Below, one piece after another: positions 18,349 through 26,646 of a DNA stretch of 64,000 bases (its first letter is position 1; every line of letters starts with the position of its first letter). The notes beneath the pieces are model-generated. The model saw only the letters and a program-made list of their open reading frames with translations, did not search any database and was not told where the DNA came from. Origin of the DNA: JBGRQA01 sp041725895. Its GTDB lineage: Bacteria > Bacteroidota > Bacteroidia > Bacteroidales > Marinifilaceae. The DNA lies in contig JBGRQA010000010.1 of NCBI GenBank assembly GCA_041725895.1, forward strand, positions 62,001 to 126,000, in the 5' to 3' direction. The position numbers and the translations under genes are program-made.

Positions 18349-20529
18349 CTACTTACTCTTTTTAGTGGTAATCAAAACAACTCCATTCCTCCCCCTTGAT
18401 CCATACAAGGCTGCAGCACTCTTGTCCTTCAAAACATTTATGCTTTGAATCTCTTCCGGATCTATTTCCTTGTATTTATTATTCTCTATAATAGTACCGT
18501 CAACCACATATAGAGGTGCTTTCTTTATTTTTCCTCCCTTAATTTTTACTCTTGAGGCACCTTTTGTTTCTAACTTGTTTTGAATATCCTCCTTCTTTTC
18601 AGTAGAACTATTTTTGGTAGCAATCAAAATAACTCCATTCTTTCCCCTTGATCCATACAAGGCTGTAGCACTCTCGTCCTTCAAAACATTTATACATTGA
18701 ATCTCTTCCGGATCTATTTCCTTAAATTTATTATCTTCAATAATTGTACCGTTAACCACATATAGTGGTGCTCCCTTTATTTTTCCTCCCTTAATTTTCA
18801 CTTTAGGAGATGACAGATTTTCGTCCAGTCCAGAACTGTTTGATACTTTACAAGAATTCTTTTTTGTTGTAATCAAAATGACTCCATTCTCGCCTTTCGA
18901 TCCATAAGATAAAATTGCACTACTACCCTTCAATACGTTCATACTATGAATCTCTTCCGAATCGATCTTTTTAAATTTCCGTTCTGGAACGATCTTCCCG
19001 TCCACCACATACAGAGGTGCTTTCTTAACTTTTCGTCCCTTTATCTTTACTTTAGAAACACCTAGATCTTTAGCCTTTAAAGAACAAACATCCGGGGATT
19101 TCTGTAAATTCATTTTAGTCGTAATTAAAATAACACCATTCATCCCCCTTGATCCATACAAGGCTGTGGCAGATTTGTCCTTCACTACTTTCATACTCTG
19201 AATTTCATTTGGATCAAGAGCCTTAAATTCCTTCTCGGTAACCGGTTTGCCATCAACAACAAACAGGGGCTGTTTGCCCTTTTCTATTGTGGTCCATGCT
19301 CTTTCCCGAAAGGGTTCGATTTTTGAATTCTTAGTATCAGATTTTAATGGCAATTTTTTAAGGGTATCATTCTCAACCTCTGACTGAGAAGAAACCATCA
19401 ATACACCATTTTCTCCTTTTTCTCCCATTGCTACTTTAGAAGGAATCTCATCCGATTCTGAACCGGTTTCTATAGTATCGGACTTAATTGGTTTGGGAAA
19501 ATTGGTTAATACAGTTTCCTGGTTAACCAATTGAGATGCTTTTACTTCCTGAAACGAAGACTTATCCTTTCGGTCATTATTCAAAAAAGAAGTTTCCTTA
19601 AGAAACTGCTTATCAAGATGCTGTGTATCCAAATTTTTAGACACTCCTAATTGGGGCTCAAAGGAACACAATGCGATAACCATACCGGCCATTAATGGCA
19701 GTACCAATACTTCTTTAATACGATAAAAAATTGGACTTTGCTTTTGATTCATCATACGAATTCGATTTTTAATTTGACTTTGATTGAAATGATTCACCAG
19801 AACCAGGGAAGAACTATTCTGAAGCTGGGAAAGAAGAGAATATTGGTAGGATTTTCCGTCCATACCTTCCTGCAATAGTTCCTGATCCACTTGGTACTCG
19901 TGGTTTTCAGAAATATAATATTTCAACAACCAAACGATGGGGTTGAACCATTGAAAGGCCAAAACCAATTCGGCCAACAATAGATCCCACGAATGGTATT
20001 TTCGACAATGCGCTACTTCGTGACGGAGAATTTTATCAAAATCATTCTGCTGCTGATGTTTCCTTGAAACTACCAACCACTTGAAAAGAGAGAAAGGAGC
20101 AACCTCCCTTGGAGTTAAAGCCAGAATCAGTTTCTGAATAGGTGACTTTTCTGCTTCCTGAATCAATCGGTAAACAGAACAATAGGCCAATAGTGCCCGA
20201 AGAAACACAATTACTACCCCTGTTCCATATAAAACAAAAAACAGCAAATTGTAATCAAAACCCTTTGGAGCACTGCTTTTCGGCAGATCACTCACAGACA
20301 TAGAAACCGTCAGCAATTGGGCATCATTTAGCACCGTTGAAGCCTTCTCCCACGGTAGAGTTAAAGGAAAGGTCAGCAAAGGCAAAAAAGGTGGCAAGCT
20401 CAAACTCAATAGCAGGAAAATTCTGTTTCGTTTAAAAAAGGTATCCTTCCGAAAAAACACCAGGTAAAACAGACCTAACAAAACATAGCCAATGGCGACT
20501 TTAAAGATGTATTCAAAATTTTGTGTCAT
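18349..20529 (-). CDS. BlaR1/MecR1-like M56 metallopeptidase with four C-terminal TonB-receptor plug-like repeats
   Basis: ATG 20529 gives 726 aa; the upstream TTG 20547 is less likely. The N-terminal half is an M56 membrane peptidase: helices at about 10-27, 37-56, 93-115 and 275-290, and the zinc motif HEVAH (170-174) followed by [10 protein letters not shown]. Residues 419-473, 500-557, 585-640 and 668-724 are repeats of a plug-like unit, each with [12 protein letters not shown] and [21 protein letters not shown] motifs as in SusC/TonB receptors. Residues 364-382 ([15 protein letters not shown]) look like a fifth, decayed copy. The gene follows a BlaI-type repressor by 38 bp, the classic arrangement in which the peptidase relieves repression. 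The signal sensed is unknown. There is no penicillin-binding domain, so beta-lactam sensing is not supported. Confidence 0.88.
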   Translation of the reverse strand: MTQNFEYIFKVAIGYVLLGLFYLVFFRKDTFFKRNRIFLLLSLSLPPFLPLLTFPLTLPWEKASTVLNDAQLLTVSMSVSDLPKSSAPKGFDYNLLFFVLYGTGVVIVFLRALLAYCSVYRLIQEAEKSPIQKLILALTPREVAPFSLFKWLVVSRKHQQQNDFDKILRHEVAHCRKYHSWDLLLAELVLAFQWFNPIVWLLKYYISENHEYQVDQELLQEGMDGKSYQYSLLSQLQNSSSLVLVNHFNQSQIKNRIRMMNQKQSPIFYRIKEVLVLPLMAGMVIALCSFEPQLGVSKNLDTQHLDKQFLKETSFLNNDRKDKSSFQEVKASQLVNQETVLTNFPKPIKSDTIETGSESDEIPSKVAMGEKGENGVLMVSSQSEVENDTLKKLPLKSDTKNSKIEPFRERAWTTIEKGKQPLFVVDGKPVTEKEFKALDPNEIQSMKVVKDKSATALYGSRGMNGVILITTKMNLQKSPDVCSLKAKDLGVSKVKIKGRKVKKAPLYVVDGKIVPERKFKKIDSEEIHSMNVLKGSSAILSYGSKGENGVILITTKKNSCKVSNSSGLDENLSSPKVKIKGGKIKGAPLYVVNGTIIEDNKFKEIDPEEIQCINVLKDESATALYGSRGKNGVILIATKNSSTEKKEDIQNKLETKGASRVKIKGGKIKKAPLYVVDGTIIENNKYKEIDPEEIQSINVLKDKSAAALYGSRGRNGVVLITTKKSK

Positions 20530-20567
20530 TATCAATTCGATATTCAATTCTCATTCCGTGTTATTTT

Positions 20568-20936
20568 TTATTCATCCTCATTTTTCTTTTCAATCATCTC
20601 TATAATCTCCTTTAAATCCTCCACACTCAATTTCTCCTCTTTTGCAAAAAAAGAGACCACCTTTTTGTAGGAGTTTTCAAAATAGTTGCCAACAAAACCG
20701 GAAAGAAAAGCCCCGGTATAGGTCTCCTGTGAAATCAAAGGAAAATATTCATGGGTTTTCCCATAAGCCTTATGTCCTACGTAGCCTTTTTCCTCTAATC
20801 CTCGAATAAGAGAGGAAAGGGTATTGTAATGGGGTTTTGGCTCATCATAACCAGCCAAAATATCTTTTACAAATCCCTTCTCGATTTTCCAAAGAGCCTG
20901 CATTGCCCTCTCTTCCTTCTTCGTAAGTTTTTCCAT
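20568..20936 (-). CDS. BlaI/MecI/CopY family transcriptional repressor
   Basis: This 122-aa winged-helix protein matches the usual size of BlaI repressors. The N-terminal segment MEKLTKKEERAMQALWKIEKG and the following HYNTLSSLIRGLEEKGYVGH are the helix-turn-helix and wing of the family. The C-terminal half would dimerise. It is the first gene of the operon with the M56 peptidase. It probably binds its own promoter, where three direct repeats lie, and is inactivated by proteolysis triggered by its partner. Confidence 0.93.
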   Translation of the reverse strand: MEKLTKKEERAMQALWKIEKGFVKDILAGYDEPKPHYNTLSSLIRGLEEKGYVGHKAYGKTHEYFPLISQETYTGAFLSGFVGNYFENSYKKVVSFFAKEEKLSVEDLKEIIEMIEKKNEDE

Positions 20937-20968
20937 AACAATTCAAATCATATTTTCATTAGACATAA

Positions 20969-21038
20969 CAAACATACAACGGATTTTTCCGTTTTCAAAC
21001 TATTTTTCCCGTTTTTTAACTGATTTTTCCGTTTTCAC
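20969..21038 (-). promoter_or_regulatory. blaI-like operon promoter with three direct repeats as candidate operators
   Basis: On the minus strand TATGTTTG (20976-20969) fits TAnnTTTG and TTTG (20999-20996) lies 19 bp upstream, a good -33/-7 pair. ATTTTTCC(C)GTTTT, as read on the plus strand, starts at 20983, 21002 and 21023. These three copies are 19 and 21 bp apart, about two helical turns, and overlap and extend upstream of the -33 box. The array is a likely repressor site, though classic BlaI sites are TACA/TGTA palindromes. Confidence 0.6.
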
Positions 21039-21287
21039 AAAAGAACACACCCCTTCTATCCGTTGTATATTCAAGGATACCTCATAATTTACACACAAAG
21101 AAAAACAGCAAGGAAAGAGGAACTAAAAGCTAAATCATTAGAGTCGGAAAAGTTCTGCATGAAAATTTGTCAAAATTATAATTTATCGTATTTTGCCTCT
21201 GTTTTGATAACAATTAACAATTATTCATGATGCTTTTCGTTACGGATTAAAACTTAGTTTATGATTTTTGATTTTAAACCATCAATT

Positions 21288-21331
21288 CAGAAAACGTTTT
21301 CTGTAAATAAATTGTTTCCTGCAAACGTTTG
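21288..21331 (+). promoter_or_regulatory. Paired CG-centred palindromes (LacI-type operators) upstream of alpha-amylase
   Basis: CAGAAAACGTTTTCTG (21288-21303) is a perfect 16-bp palindrome, and CAAACGTTTG (21322-21331) is a perfect 10-bp one. Both are centred on CG, as LacI/GalR-family sites are. Their centres are 31 bp apart, about three helical turns, so two dimers would sit on the same face of the DNA. They lie 32-75 bp before the amylase start. No LacI-type regulator is encoded in this window. Confidence 0.6.
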
Positions 21332-21362
21332 TTAAACTATTAACCTATCATATTTGAGATCT

Positions 21363-22751
21363 ATGAAAAAAAAGAGTACAATTCAACGAAGTTTTGCCAT
21401 ACTTCTTTCGCTAGGGCTAACTTTTTTCGCTTCCTGCTCACAAGAAGATGATTCCCAACTGAATCCTGAAAACGAGCCTCAAAAACCGGTTGAAAATACA
21501 GGTATCAAAGCGGAGACAACAAATGCAAGTGTCATGATGCAGGCATTCTACTGGGATGTACCGGCCGGTGGTACCTGGTGGGATGTTCTTAGTTCCAAAA
21601 CAGCTGAATGGAGCAATGCAGGATTCAATGCCATTTGGCTCCCCCCCGCTTCCAAGGCCCAAAACGGAACTTATTCCATGGGCTACGATCCTTATGATTA
21701 TTTCGATTTTGGAGAATTTGATCAAATGGGTTCGGTGGAGACCCGTTTCGGTTCCAGATCCGAACTGGTAAACCTGATCAATTCGGCTCACCAGCATGAA
21801 TTAAAAGTATATGCAGACATCGTAATTAACCACAACAGCGGAGGTGCTTCCCAAGAGAATCCTTATACAGGCAATAGTACATGGACCGGTTTTCAACCCC
21901 TATCGGGCATGTTCCCCCGATCCTACGATGATTTCCACCCTAACGATCTACATCAGAACGACCGTGGTTCATTTGGTGGATTCCCCGACCTGTGCCACGA
22001 CAAGCCCAACGTTCAGAATTGGTTGTGGAAAAGCAGCAATTCGGTGGCTCAATACTACAAGAATGAAATGGGATTCGACGGCTGGCGTTTCGACTACGTG
22101 AAGGGATTCGAACCCTGGGTCGTAAGAGAATGGGTGAACACCACAGGAGGTTTTTCTGTAGGAGAACTATGGGACGGCAATGTGGATTACCTAAACTGGT
22201 GGGCTAACGAAGCCAACTCATCCGTGTTTGACTTTGCTTGCTACTATGCCATGAACGATGCTTTTGACGGCAACGACCTTACCAAACTGAACAACGACAT
22301 GATGTGGAAACGCAATCCTTTTAAGGCCGTGACCTTTGTAACCAACCACGATACGGATGAGATCTGGAACAAGATGCTGGCTTATGCCTATATACTAACT
22401 CATGAAGGTTACCCATGCGTTTTCTACCGCGATTACGAAGAGTGGTTGAACAAAGACAAAATGAACAACCTAATCTGGATCCACAACCATCTGGCAAGCG
22501 GAAATACCACAATTCTCTACAGCGACAACGACGAATACGTGGCCCGAAGAAATGGATACAATGGAGCTGGTTTGATCGTTTATATCAACAATTCCGACAA
22601 CTGGCAAGAGCGATGGGTGGAAACCAACTGGTCTAACACCCGGATTAAAGATTACACCGGAAATTCCAATTGGGAACCTGTGACCCAAGAAGGAAAATGG
22701 GTAAAAATCCAGGTACCCCCCAAAGGATATTCCGTATGGTCGGTAAAATAA
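21363..22751 (+). CDS. Secreted GH13 alpha-amylase lipoprotein
   Basis: ATG 21363 gives 462 aa; the in-frame TTG 21354 adds only three residues. A lipoprotein signal ends FFASC (Cys25), followed by an acidic spacer typical of surface-exposed Bacteroidota lipoproteins. GH13 conserved regions are clear: DIVINH, GWRFDYVKG with nucleophile Asp244, VGELWDG with acid/base Glu268, and VTNHD with Asp330. The N-terminal MMQAFYWDVPAGGTWW and C-terminal VPPKGYSVWS resemble the amylase subfamily that includes bacterial liquefying and archaeal enzymes. It should hydrolyse alpha-1,4-glucans such as starch. It stands alone, without SusC/D neighbours. Confidence 0.94.
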   Translation: MKKKSTIQRSFAILLSLGLTFFASCSQEDDSQLNPENEPQKPVENTGIKAETTNASVMMQAFYWDVPAGGTWWDVLSSKTAEWSNAGFNAIWLPPASKAQNGTYSMGYDPYDYFDFGEFDQMGSVETRFGSRSELVNLINSAHQHELKVYADIVINHNSGGASQENPYTGNSTWTGFQPLSGMFPRSYDDFHPNDLHQNDRGSFGGFPDLCHDKPNVQNWLWKSSNSVAQYYKNEMGFDGWRFDYVKGFEPWVVREWVNTTGGFSVGELWDGNVDYLNWWANEANSSVFDFACYYAMNDAFDGNDLTKLNNDMMWKRNPFKAVTFVTNHDTDEIWNKMLAYAYILTHEGYPCVFYRDYEEWLNKDKMNNLIWIHNHLASGNTTILYSDNDEYVARRNGYNGAGLIVYINNSDNWQERWVETNWSNTRIKDYTGNSNWEPVTQEGKWVKIQVPPKGYSVWSVK

Positions 22752-22804
22752 ATCGATAGTGCAAGGAGGGAACCTTGAAATGAAGAGAAATCCAATTTGA
22801 TATC

Positions 22805-22866
22805 ATCCTGGATTTATTTCAGAACTTCTTTTCAGGATATAAAAAATTCTGAAATAAATTCAGGAT
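22805..22866. repeat. Long inverted repeat (20-bp arms, one mismatch)
   Basis: The arm at 22805-22824 pairs with 22847-22866 over 20 bases with a single mismatch, around a 22-nt loop that itself contains another TTCAGGAT. It lies between two convergent genes. There is no T-tract directly after it on either strand. It could be a mRNA 3' stabiliser or a small palindromic repeat element. Confidence 0.6.
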
Positions 22867-22884
22867 GCCTTTGGCTTCAGTTTT

Positions 22885-22941
22885 AGAGCCCCTCCTCCAT
22901 TTCCGATTGGATAATGTTAAAAGGGCTCTTTCTTTTTATTG
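22885..22941 (+). terminator. Probable intrinsic terminator of the amylase gene
   Basis: AGAGCCC (22885-22891) pairs with GGGCTCT (22923-22929), followed by TTCTTTTTATT. The 31-nt loop is long, so the call is moderate. Confidence 0.5.
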
Positions 22942-22955
22942 TAGGAGTACCCTTT

Positions 22956-23543
22956 CTACTCTTTCAAAACCATATCAATACACATTACCGCTCCCATTAT
23001 TAATGTTCTCATAGGGTGATCAGCAGGCACCTTCTCATTAATTTCAAGGATGTAATTATCAGCCGAGGTAAACAACTCCTTTCCTAATCCATTCCATTTT
23101 TTCGTTACATGAGCAAATTCATGCTCATCCTTTGCAAAACGAAAATCCCACCCGGTCCATTTTCCTTTTAATGAACACAGAACCGCATCATTGGGATCCA
23201 AAACATCAAATTTACCTCCAATCGAAAAGAATTTTTGCTTGAAAGTTCCTACCAACTTATCATCACCATCCAAAACCTCCACTTTTGACAGGATAAAAGA
23301 AACACCACGCTTCACTGTTAATAGTTTTTCTCCATTTCCATTTTTTATTACAATGTTAAAAGGGGTCATCCGCTTGTAATCAGTAAAACGTAACATCTTG
23401 GTAAAGAATCCCAAATTCTCTTCCCGGCAAGACATTAACATCTGTCCATCTTCCGGATTATAGATATCGAAATTATTAGCTGCTTTAAACATCCCCACAT
23501 GTTCCTTCACCAAAAACAAGTTTTGATTCAATTCAGAATTCAT
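22956..23543 (-). CDS. LURP-one-related / phospholipid scramblase-like protein
   Basis: This is a 195-aa soluble protein starting at ATG 23543 (a TTG two codons upstream is unlikely). It has the beta-barrel pattern of the Tubby-like/LURP-one/scramblase superfamily: repeated strands such as FDIYNPEDGQMLMSCRE, LLTVKRGVSF, KVEVLDGDDKLVGTFKQKF, FDVLDPNDAVLCSLKGKWTGWDF. A final hydrophobic stretch (MRTLIMGAVMCIDMVL) fits the buried C-terminal helix of the fold. The bacterial function is unknown. It is convergent with the amylase gene and probably monocistronic. Confidence 0.75.
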   Translation of the reverse strand: MNSELNQNLFLVKEHVGMFKAANNFDIYNPEDGQMLMSCREENLGFFTKMLRFTDYKRMTPFNIVIKNGNGEKLLTVKRGVSFILSKVEVLDGDDKLVGTFKQKFFSIGGKFDVLDPNDAVLCSLKGKWTGWDFRFAKDEHEFAHVTKKWNGLGKELFTSADNYILEINEKVPADHPMRTLIMGAVMCIDMVLKE

Positions 23544-23790
23544 AAACAATATATTATTCAGATTTAAAATTTACTCTTGCAGATTAAGTACAAGATGGCG
23601 CGAATTTAACAAAAAAACACGGTCCTATTACATTCCAAAACCTCATCCTGTACTCAAACCAATATCAAAGTTGAAACCCAGACCTCCTTCCTTTGATTTC
23701 CCAATTCCACCACCAGGGAAACTCATGACGAATTCATACCTCCCCTCTTCCTGTCCTAATCAAAAATTTACTTACTTTGGTGATTAGATA

Positions 23791-25728
23791 ATGAAAAAAA
23801 TGAACAACAGAATCAATAAAACTATACTTTCCTTCCTGCTGGTTGGAATAGCAGCATTTACTTCTATGGGAATGGGACGCAGTTCCGATCCTCTGCTAAT
23901 GCAACAAAAAGCAAAGGATTCGATAGATGCCCTGTTCCAGGAAATGAAGGAACTAAAGGATACGCTTCCTGATGAAGCCCTTGACAAGGCCGAACAAGCC
24001 CTGCAATGGGAGAAGAAAACAGGCCTTCCTGTCAATTACCAACTTCACCAATTAACCGGTCAGTTGTATCAAAAACAGAGGAATTACCAGGATGTTCTTC
24101 AAACCTATATTCCACTTCTCGAAACGAAAGAGGTACAAAAGGATTCCCTGGAACAACTCCGATTGAGATATCTTCTGGGCTTTAACTACCGGAAAATAGA
24201 GATCTATGAAAAAGCACTGGAAAATTATTTGATTACCGAAAACCTGGCCACTAGATTACAACACGAAGGCTACCTTTCGAAAAGCTATATGGGACTGGCT
24301 TTCGTCTACCGAAACATTGGAAAACGGGAACCCTCCAAACACTATTTCAACCAGGTGATCGATTTGGCTCGCAAACACAAGGATCATTTGAGCGAATCCA
24401 TTGCCTTGAACGAATTAGGAAATCATGCACAACGAGAAAAGAAACTCGACAAGGCAATTGAATTCCACACCCAAGCCTTGGAAATAAAACTTCAACAAAA
24501 AGATAGTTCCAGTCTGGCCTATTCGTACAATGATTTGGCGACTGATTACATGGTAAAAAAAGATTATGATCATGCCACTAAATTGTTAAAAAAATCAGTC
24601 CTTTTTTCGAAAAAATACGACAATACCAGCTGTTATGTCGCCAGTCTAAACAACTTGGCCGAAGTTGCGCAAGCCCAAGGAAATTACAAGCTGGCAATTC
24701 ATCAGTTTGAGCAAGCTTACCAACAAGCCAAGGCAAGCAAAATCATGTCACGTGAAGCAAGAATTGCACGTAACATCTCTCAACTGTACAAGGAAATTGG
24801 CAATTCAACCAAAGCCCTAAAATATCTGGAACGTTACATCGAACTAAACGATTCTCTGCTAAACGAGCAATCGGCACGAGAACTATCCAGACAACAGATT
24901 AAGTACGAAACCGAAAAACTCAAACGAACAACTCAACTTCTGAGTCAGGAAAACCAGATTCAAAAAATGGATTTACGACAGAATCGTATGCTTCTATACT
25001 CCCTACTGGTCGTACTCCTCTTATTGATTGTAATCGGAAGAATTCGCTGGCAACGGAACCTTAGCCGTAAAGATCAACATTTAGCGGAACTTAGAATGAA
25101 AGCACTGGGACAGCAGATGAATCCGCATTTCCTGTTCAATACATTAAACAGCATCCAGCGGTTTATCCTATCCAACGAACGAAACACATCCTCTGCATAC
25201 TTAACAAAATTCTCAAGATTAATGCGAATGGCTCTGGAGCACAGCGAAAAGGATCTGATTCCATTAGCAGAAGACATGGATGCGTTGAACCGTTACCTGG
25301 AAATGGAAGCCTTACGTTTCGGACAACAATTTGAATTCTCTATTGAAACCAAAGGACTGGATACCGAAGAACATCTCGTTCCTCCTTTTCTGATTCAGCC
25401 ACTAGCTGAAAACGCCATAAAACATGGTTTGCGACATTTGGACAAAAACACAAAAGGCAAGCTCCACATTCGATGGTTTTTGGCGAAAGAACATCTTCAT
25501 TGTGTTATCGAAGACAATGGAATCGGAAGAAAAAAGGCCGGAGAAATTCGTGAGCAATTCGCACAAAATCACAAATCCAGGGGATTACAAATTACAAAAC
25601 AACGAATCGAACTCCTTCAAAAAGTACATAAGCACCCTTCAAAAATGGAGTTCACCGATTTGTACAACAATAATAATCAAGCCATGGGAACGAGAATCGA
25701 GGTTAGCCTCCCCTTGTTTCAGGCTTAA
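23791..25728 (+). CDS. TPR-containing LytS-type sensor histidine kinase
   Basis: The protein has 645 aa. A signal-like N-terminus is followed by tetratricopeptide repeats (about 45-350; LSESIALNELGNHAQREKKL, YNDLATDYMVKKDYDHATKL), a coiled coil, one membrane helix (about 400-418; LLVVLLLLIVIGRI) and a His_kinase/HATPase region. The phospho-acceptor is His446 in MNPHFLFNTLNS, and the ATP-binding N-box is LAENAIKHGLRH. The TPR domain is presumably periplasmic and senses an unknown protein or ligand. The gene is 18 bp before its response regulator, so they are almost certainly partners. Confidence 0.92.
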   Translation: MKKMNNRINKTILSFLLVGIAAFTSMGMGRSSDPLLMQQKAKDSIDALFQEMKELKDTLPDEALDKAEQALQWEKKTGLPVNYQLHQLTGQLYQKQRNYQDVLQTYIPLLETKEVQKDSLEQLRLRYLLGFNYRKIEIYEKALENYLITENLATRLQHEGYLSKSYMGLAFVYRNIGKREPSKHYFNQVIDLARKHKDHLSESIALNELGNHAQREKKLDKAIEFHTQALEIKLQQKDSSSLAYSYNDLATDYMVKKDYDHATKLLKKSVLFSKKYDNTSCYVASLNNLAEVAQAQGNYKLAIHQFEQAYQQAKASKIMSREARIARNISQLYKEIGNSTKALKYLERYIELNDSLLNEQSARELSRQQIKYETEKLKRTTQLLSQENQIQKMDLRQNRMLLYSLLVVLLLLIVIGRIRWQRNLSRKDQHLAELRMKALGQQMNPHFLFNTLNSIQRFILSNERNTSSAYLTKFSRLMRMALEHSEKDLIPLAEDMDALNRYLEMEALRFGQQFEFSIETKGLDTEEHLVPPFLIQPLAENAIKHGLRHLDKNTKGKLHIRWFLAKEHLHCVIEDNGIGRKKAGEIREQFAQNHKSRGLQITKQRIELLQKVHKHPSKMEFTDLYNNNNQAMGTRIEVSLPLFQA

Positions 25729-25746
25729 TCTAAAAAAATCAGCAGT

Positions 25747-26478
25747 ATGATCAAAGCAGCCATTATCGACGACGAACCCTTCGCCATTGAAAATGTTGAA
25801 TTGTTGTTAAAGGAGAATTTTCAGGAGATCAAGATTGTTGGAACTGGAAATTCAGTGGAAGAAGGAGTAAAACTAATTGAATCCAAAGATCCGAACCTGC
25901 TCTTTTTGGATATTGAAATGCCCTTTGGAAGTGGATTCGACCTTTTGGAGAGATTTCCCAACCCGAAATTCAGAGTCATTTTCATAACGGCCTACAACCA
26001 ATATGCTGTCAAAGCCTTTCGATGTAGTGCAACCGACTACCTCTTAAAACCCATCGATATTGAAGAATTTGTCCAGGCAGTATCCCGTACAAAGGAAACT
26101 ATTGATGAAGACATGCAACAGCGCTACCAATTGTTACAGGAACATTTGCAGAACAATTCAACCAAGCGAATCGCATTCCCAACTCACCAAGGAATCGAAT
26201 TCATCAATTGGGACCAAATTATTCGGGTTGAAGCCGACCGTAGCTACGCAAGTCTCCACATGAAGGAAAACGAATCCATATTGGTAAGCAAAAGTCTTCG
26301 CGAAGTAGAAGATTTACTTCCCTCCGATCAATTCTTTCGCCCACATAAATCTCATTTGATCCGAATTGATTTGGTGCGTCGCTACCTGAGAACCGAGAGC
26401 CTGATTGAAATGGAAGACGGTTCACGAGTCGAGCTCTCCCGCAGAAGAAAAGACGCCTTCCTGGAGGTAATGTGTTAG
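25747..26478 (+). CDS. LytTR-family response regulator
   Basis: The protein has 243 aa with a receiver domain (1-120) carrying Asp8/Asp9, phospho-acceptor Asp55 (LLFLDIEM), Thr83 and Lys103 (LLKP). The C-terminal LytTR DNA-binding domain (about 140-243) includes IRVEADRSYASLHM and FFRPHKSHLIRIDLVRRY. It is the partner of the TPR kinase just upstream. Targets are not visible; LytTR proteins bind paired direct repeats. Confidence 0.94.
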   Translation: MIKAAIIDDEPFAIENVELLLKENFQEIKIVGTGNSVEEGVKLIESKDPNLLFLDIEMPFGSGFDLLERFPNPKFRVIFITAYNQYAVKAFRCSATDYLLKPIDIEEFVQAVSRTKETIDEDMQQRYQLLQEHLQNNSTKRIAFPTHQGIEFINWDQIIRVEADRSYASLHMKENESILVSKSLREVEDLLPSDQFFRPHKSHLIRIDLVRRYLRTESLIEMEDGSRVELSRRRKDAFLEVMC

Positions 26479-26502
26479 ACCCCAAATAAGATATAAAAAG
26501 CT

Positions 26503-26536
26503 AAGAGTGTTCAACATTGAGCACTCTTTTTTTTTT
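26503..26536 (+). terminator. Intrinsic terminator after the LytTR regulator
   Basis: AAGAGTGTTCAA (26503-26514) pairs with TTGAGCACTCTT through a 3-nt loop, with one G-U pair, and runs directly into ten or more T residues. This is a textbook Rho-independent terminator. Confidence 0.92.
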
Positions 26537-26646
26537 GCAGACAAGCCACACACTTTGGGGAACTCACCGTTGGGAAACCCATCCTTAAATCCTTTTTATT
26601 CTATACATAAAGGTTTTAGTTTTGTTCAAAACCCAAAAAAGAACAG

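Noticed and set aside
18349..20936. Beta-lactam resistance sensor
   Set aside because: The BlaR1-like protein lacks a penicillin-binding sensor domain and no beta-lactamase gene is adjacent.
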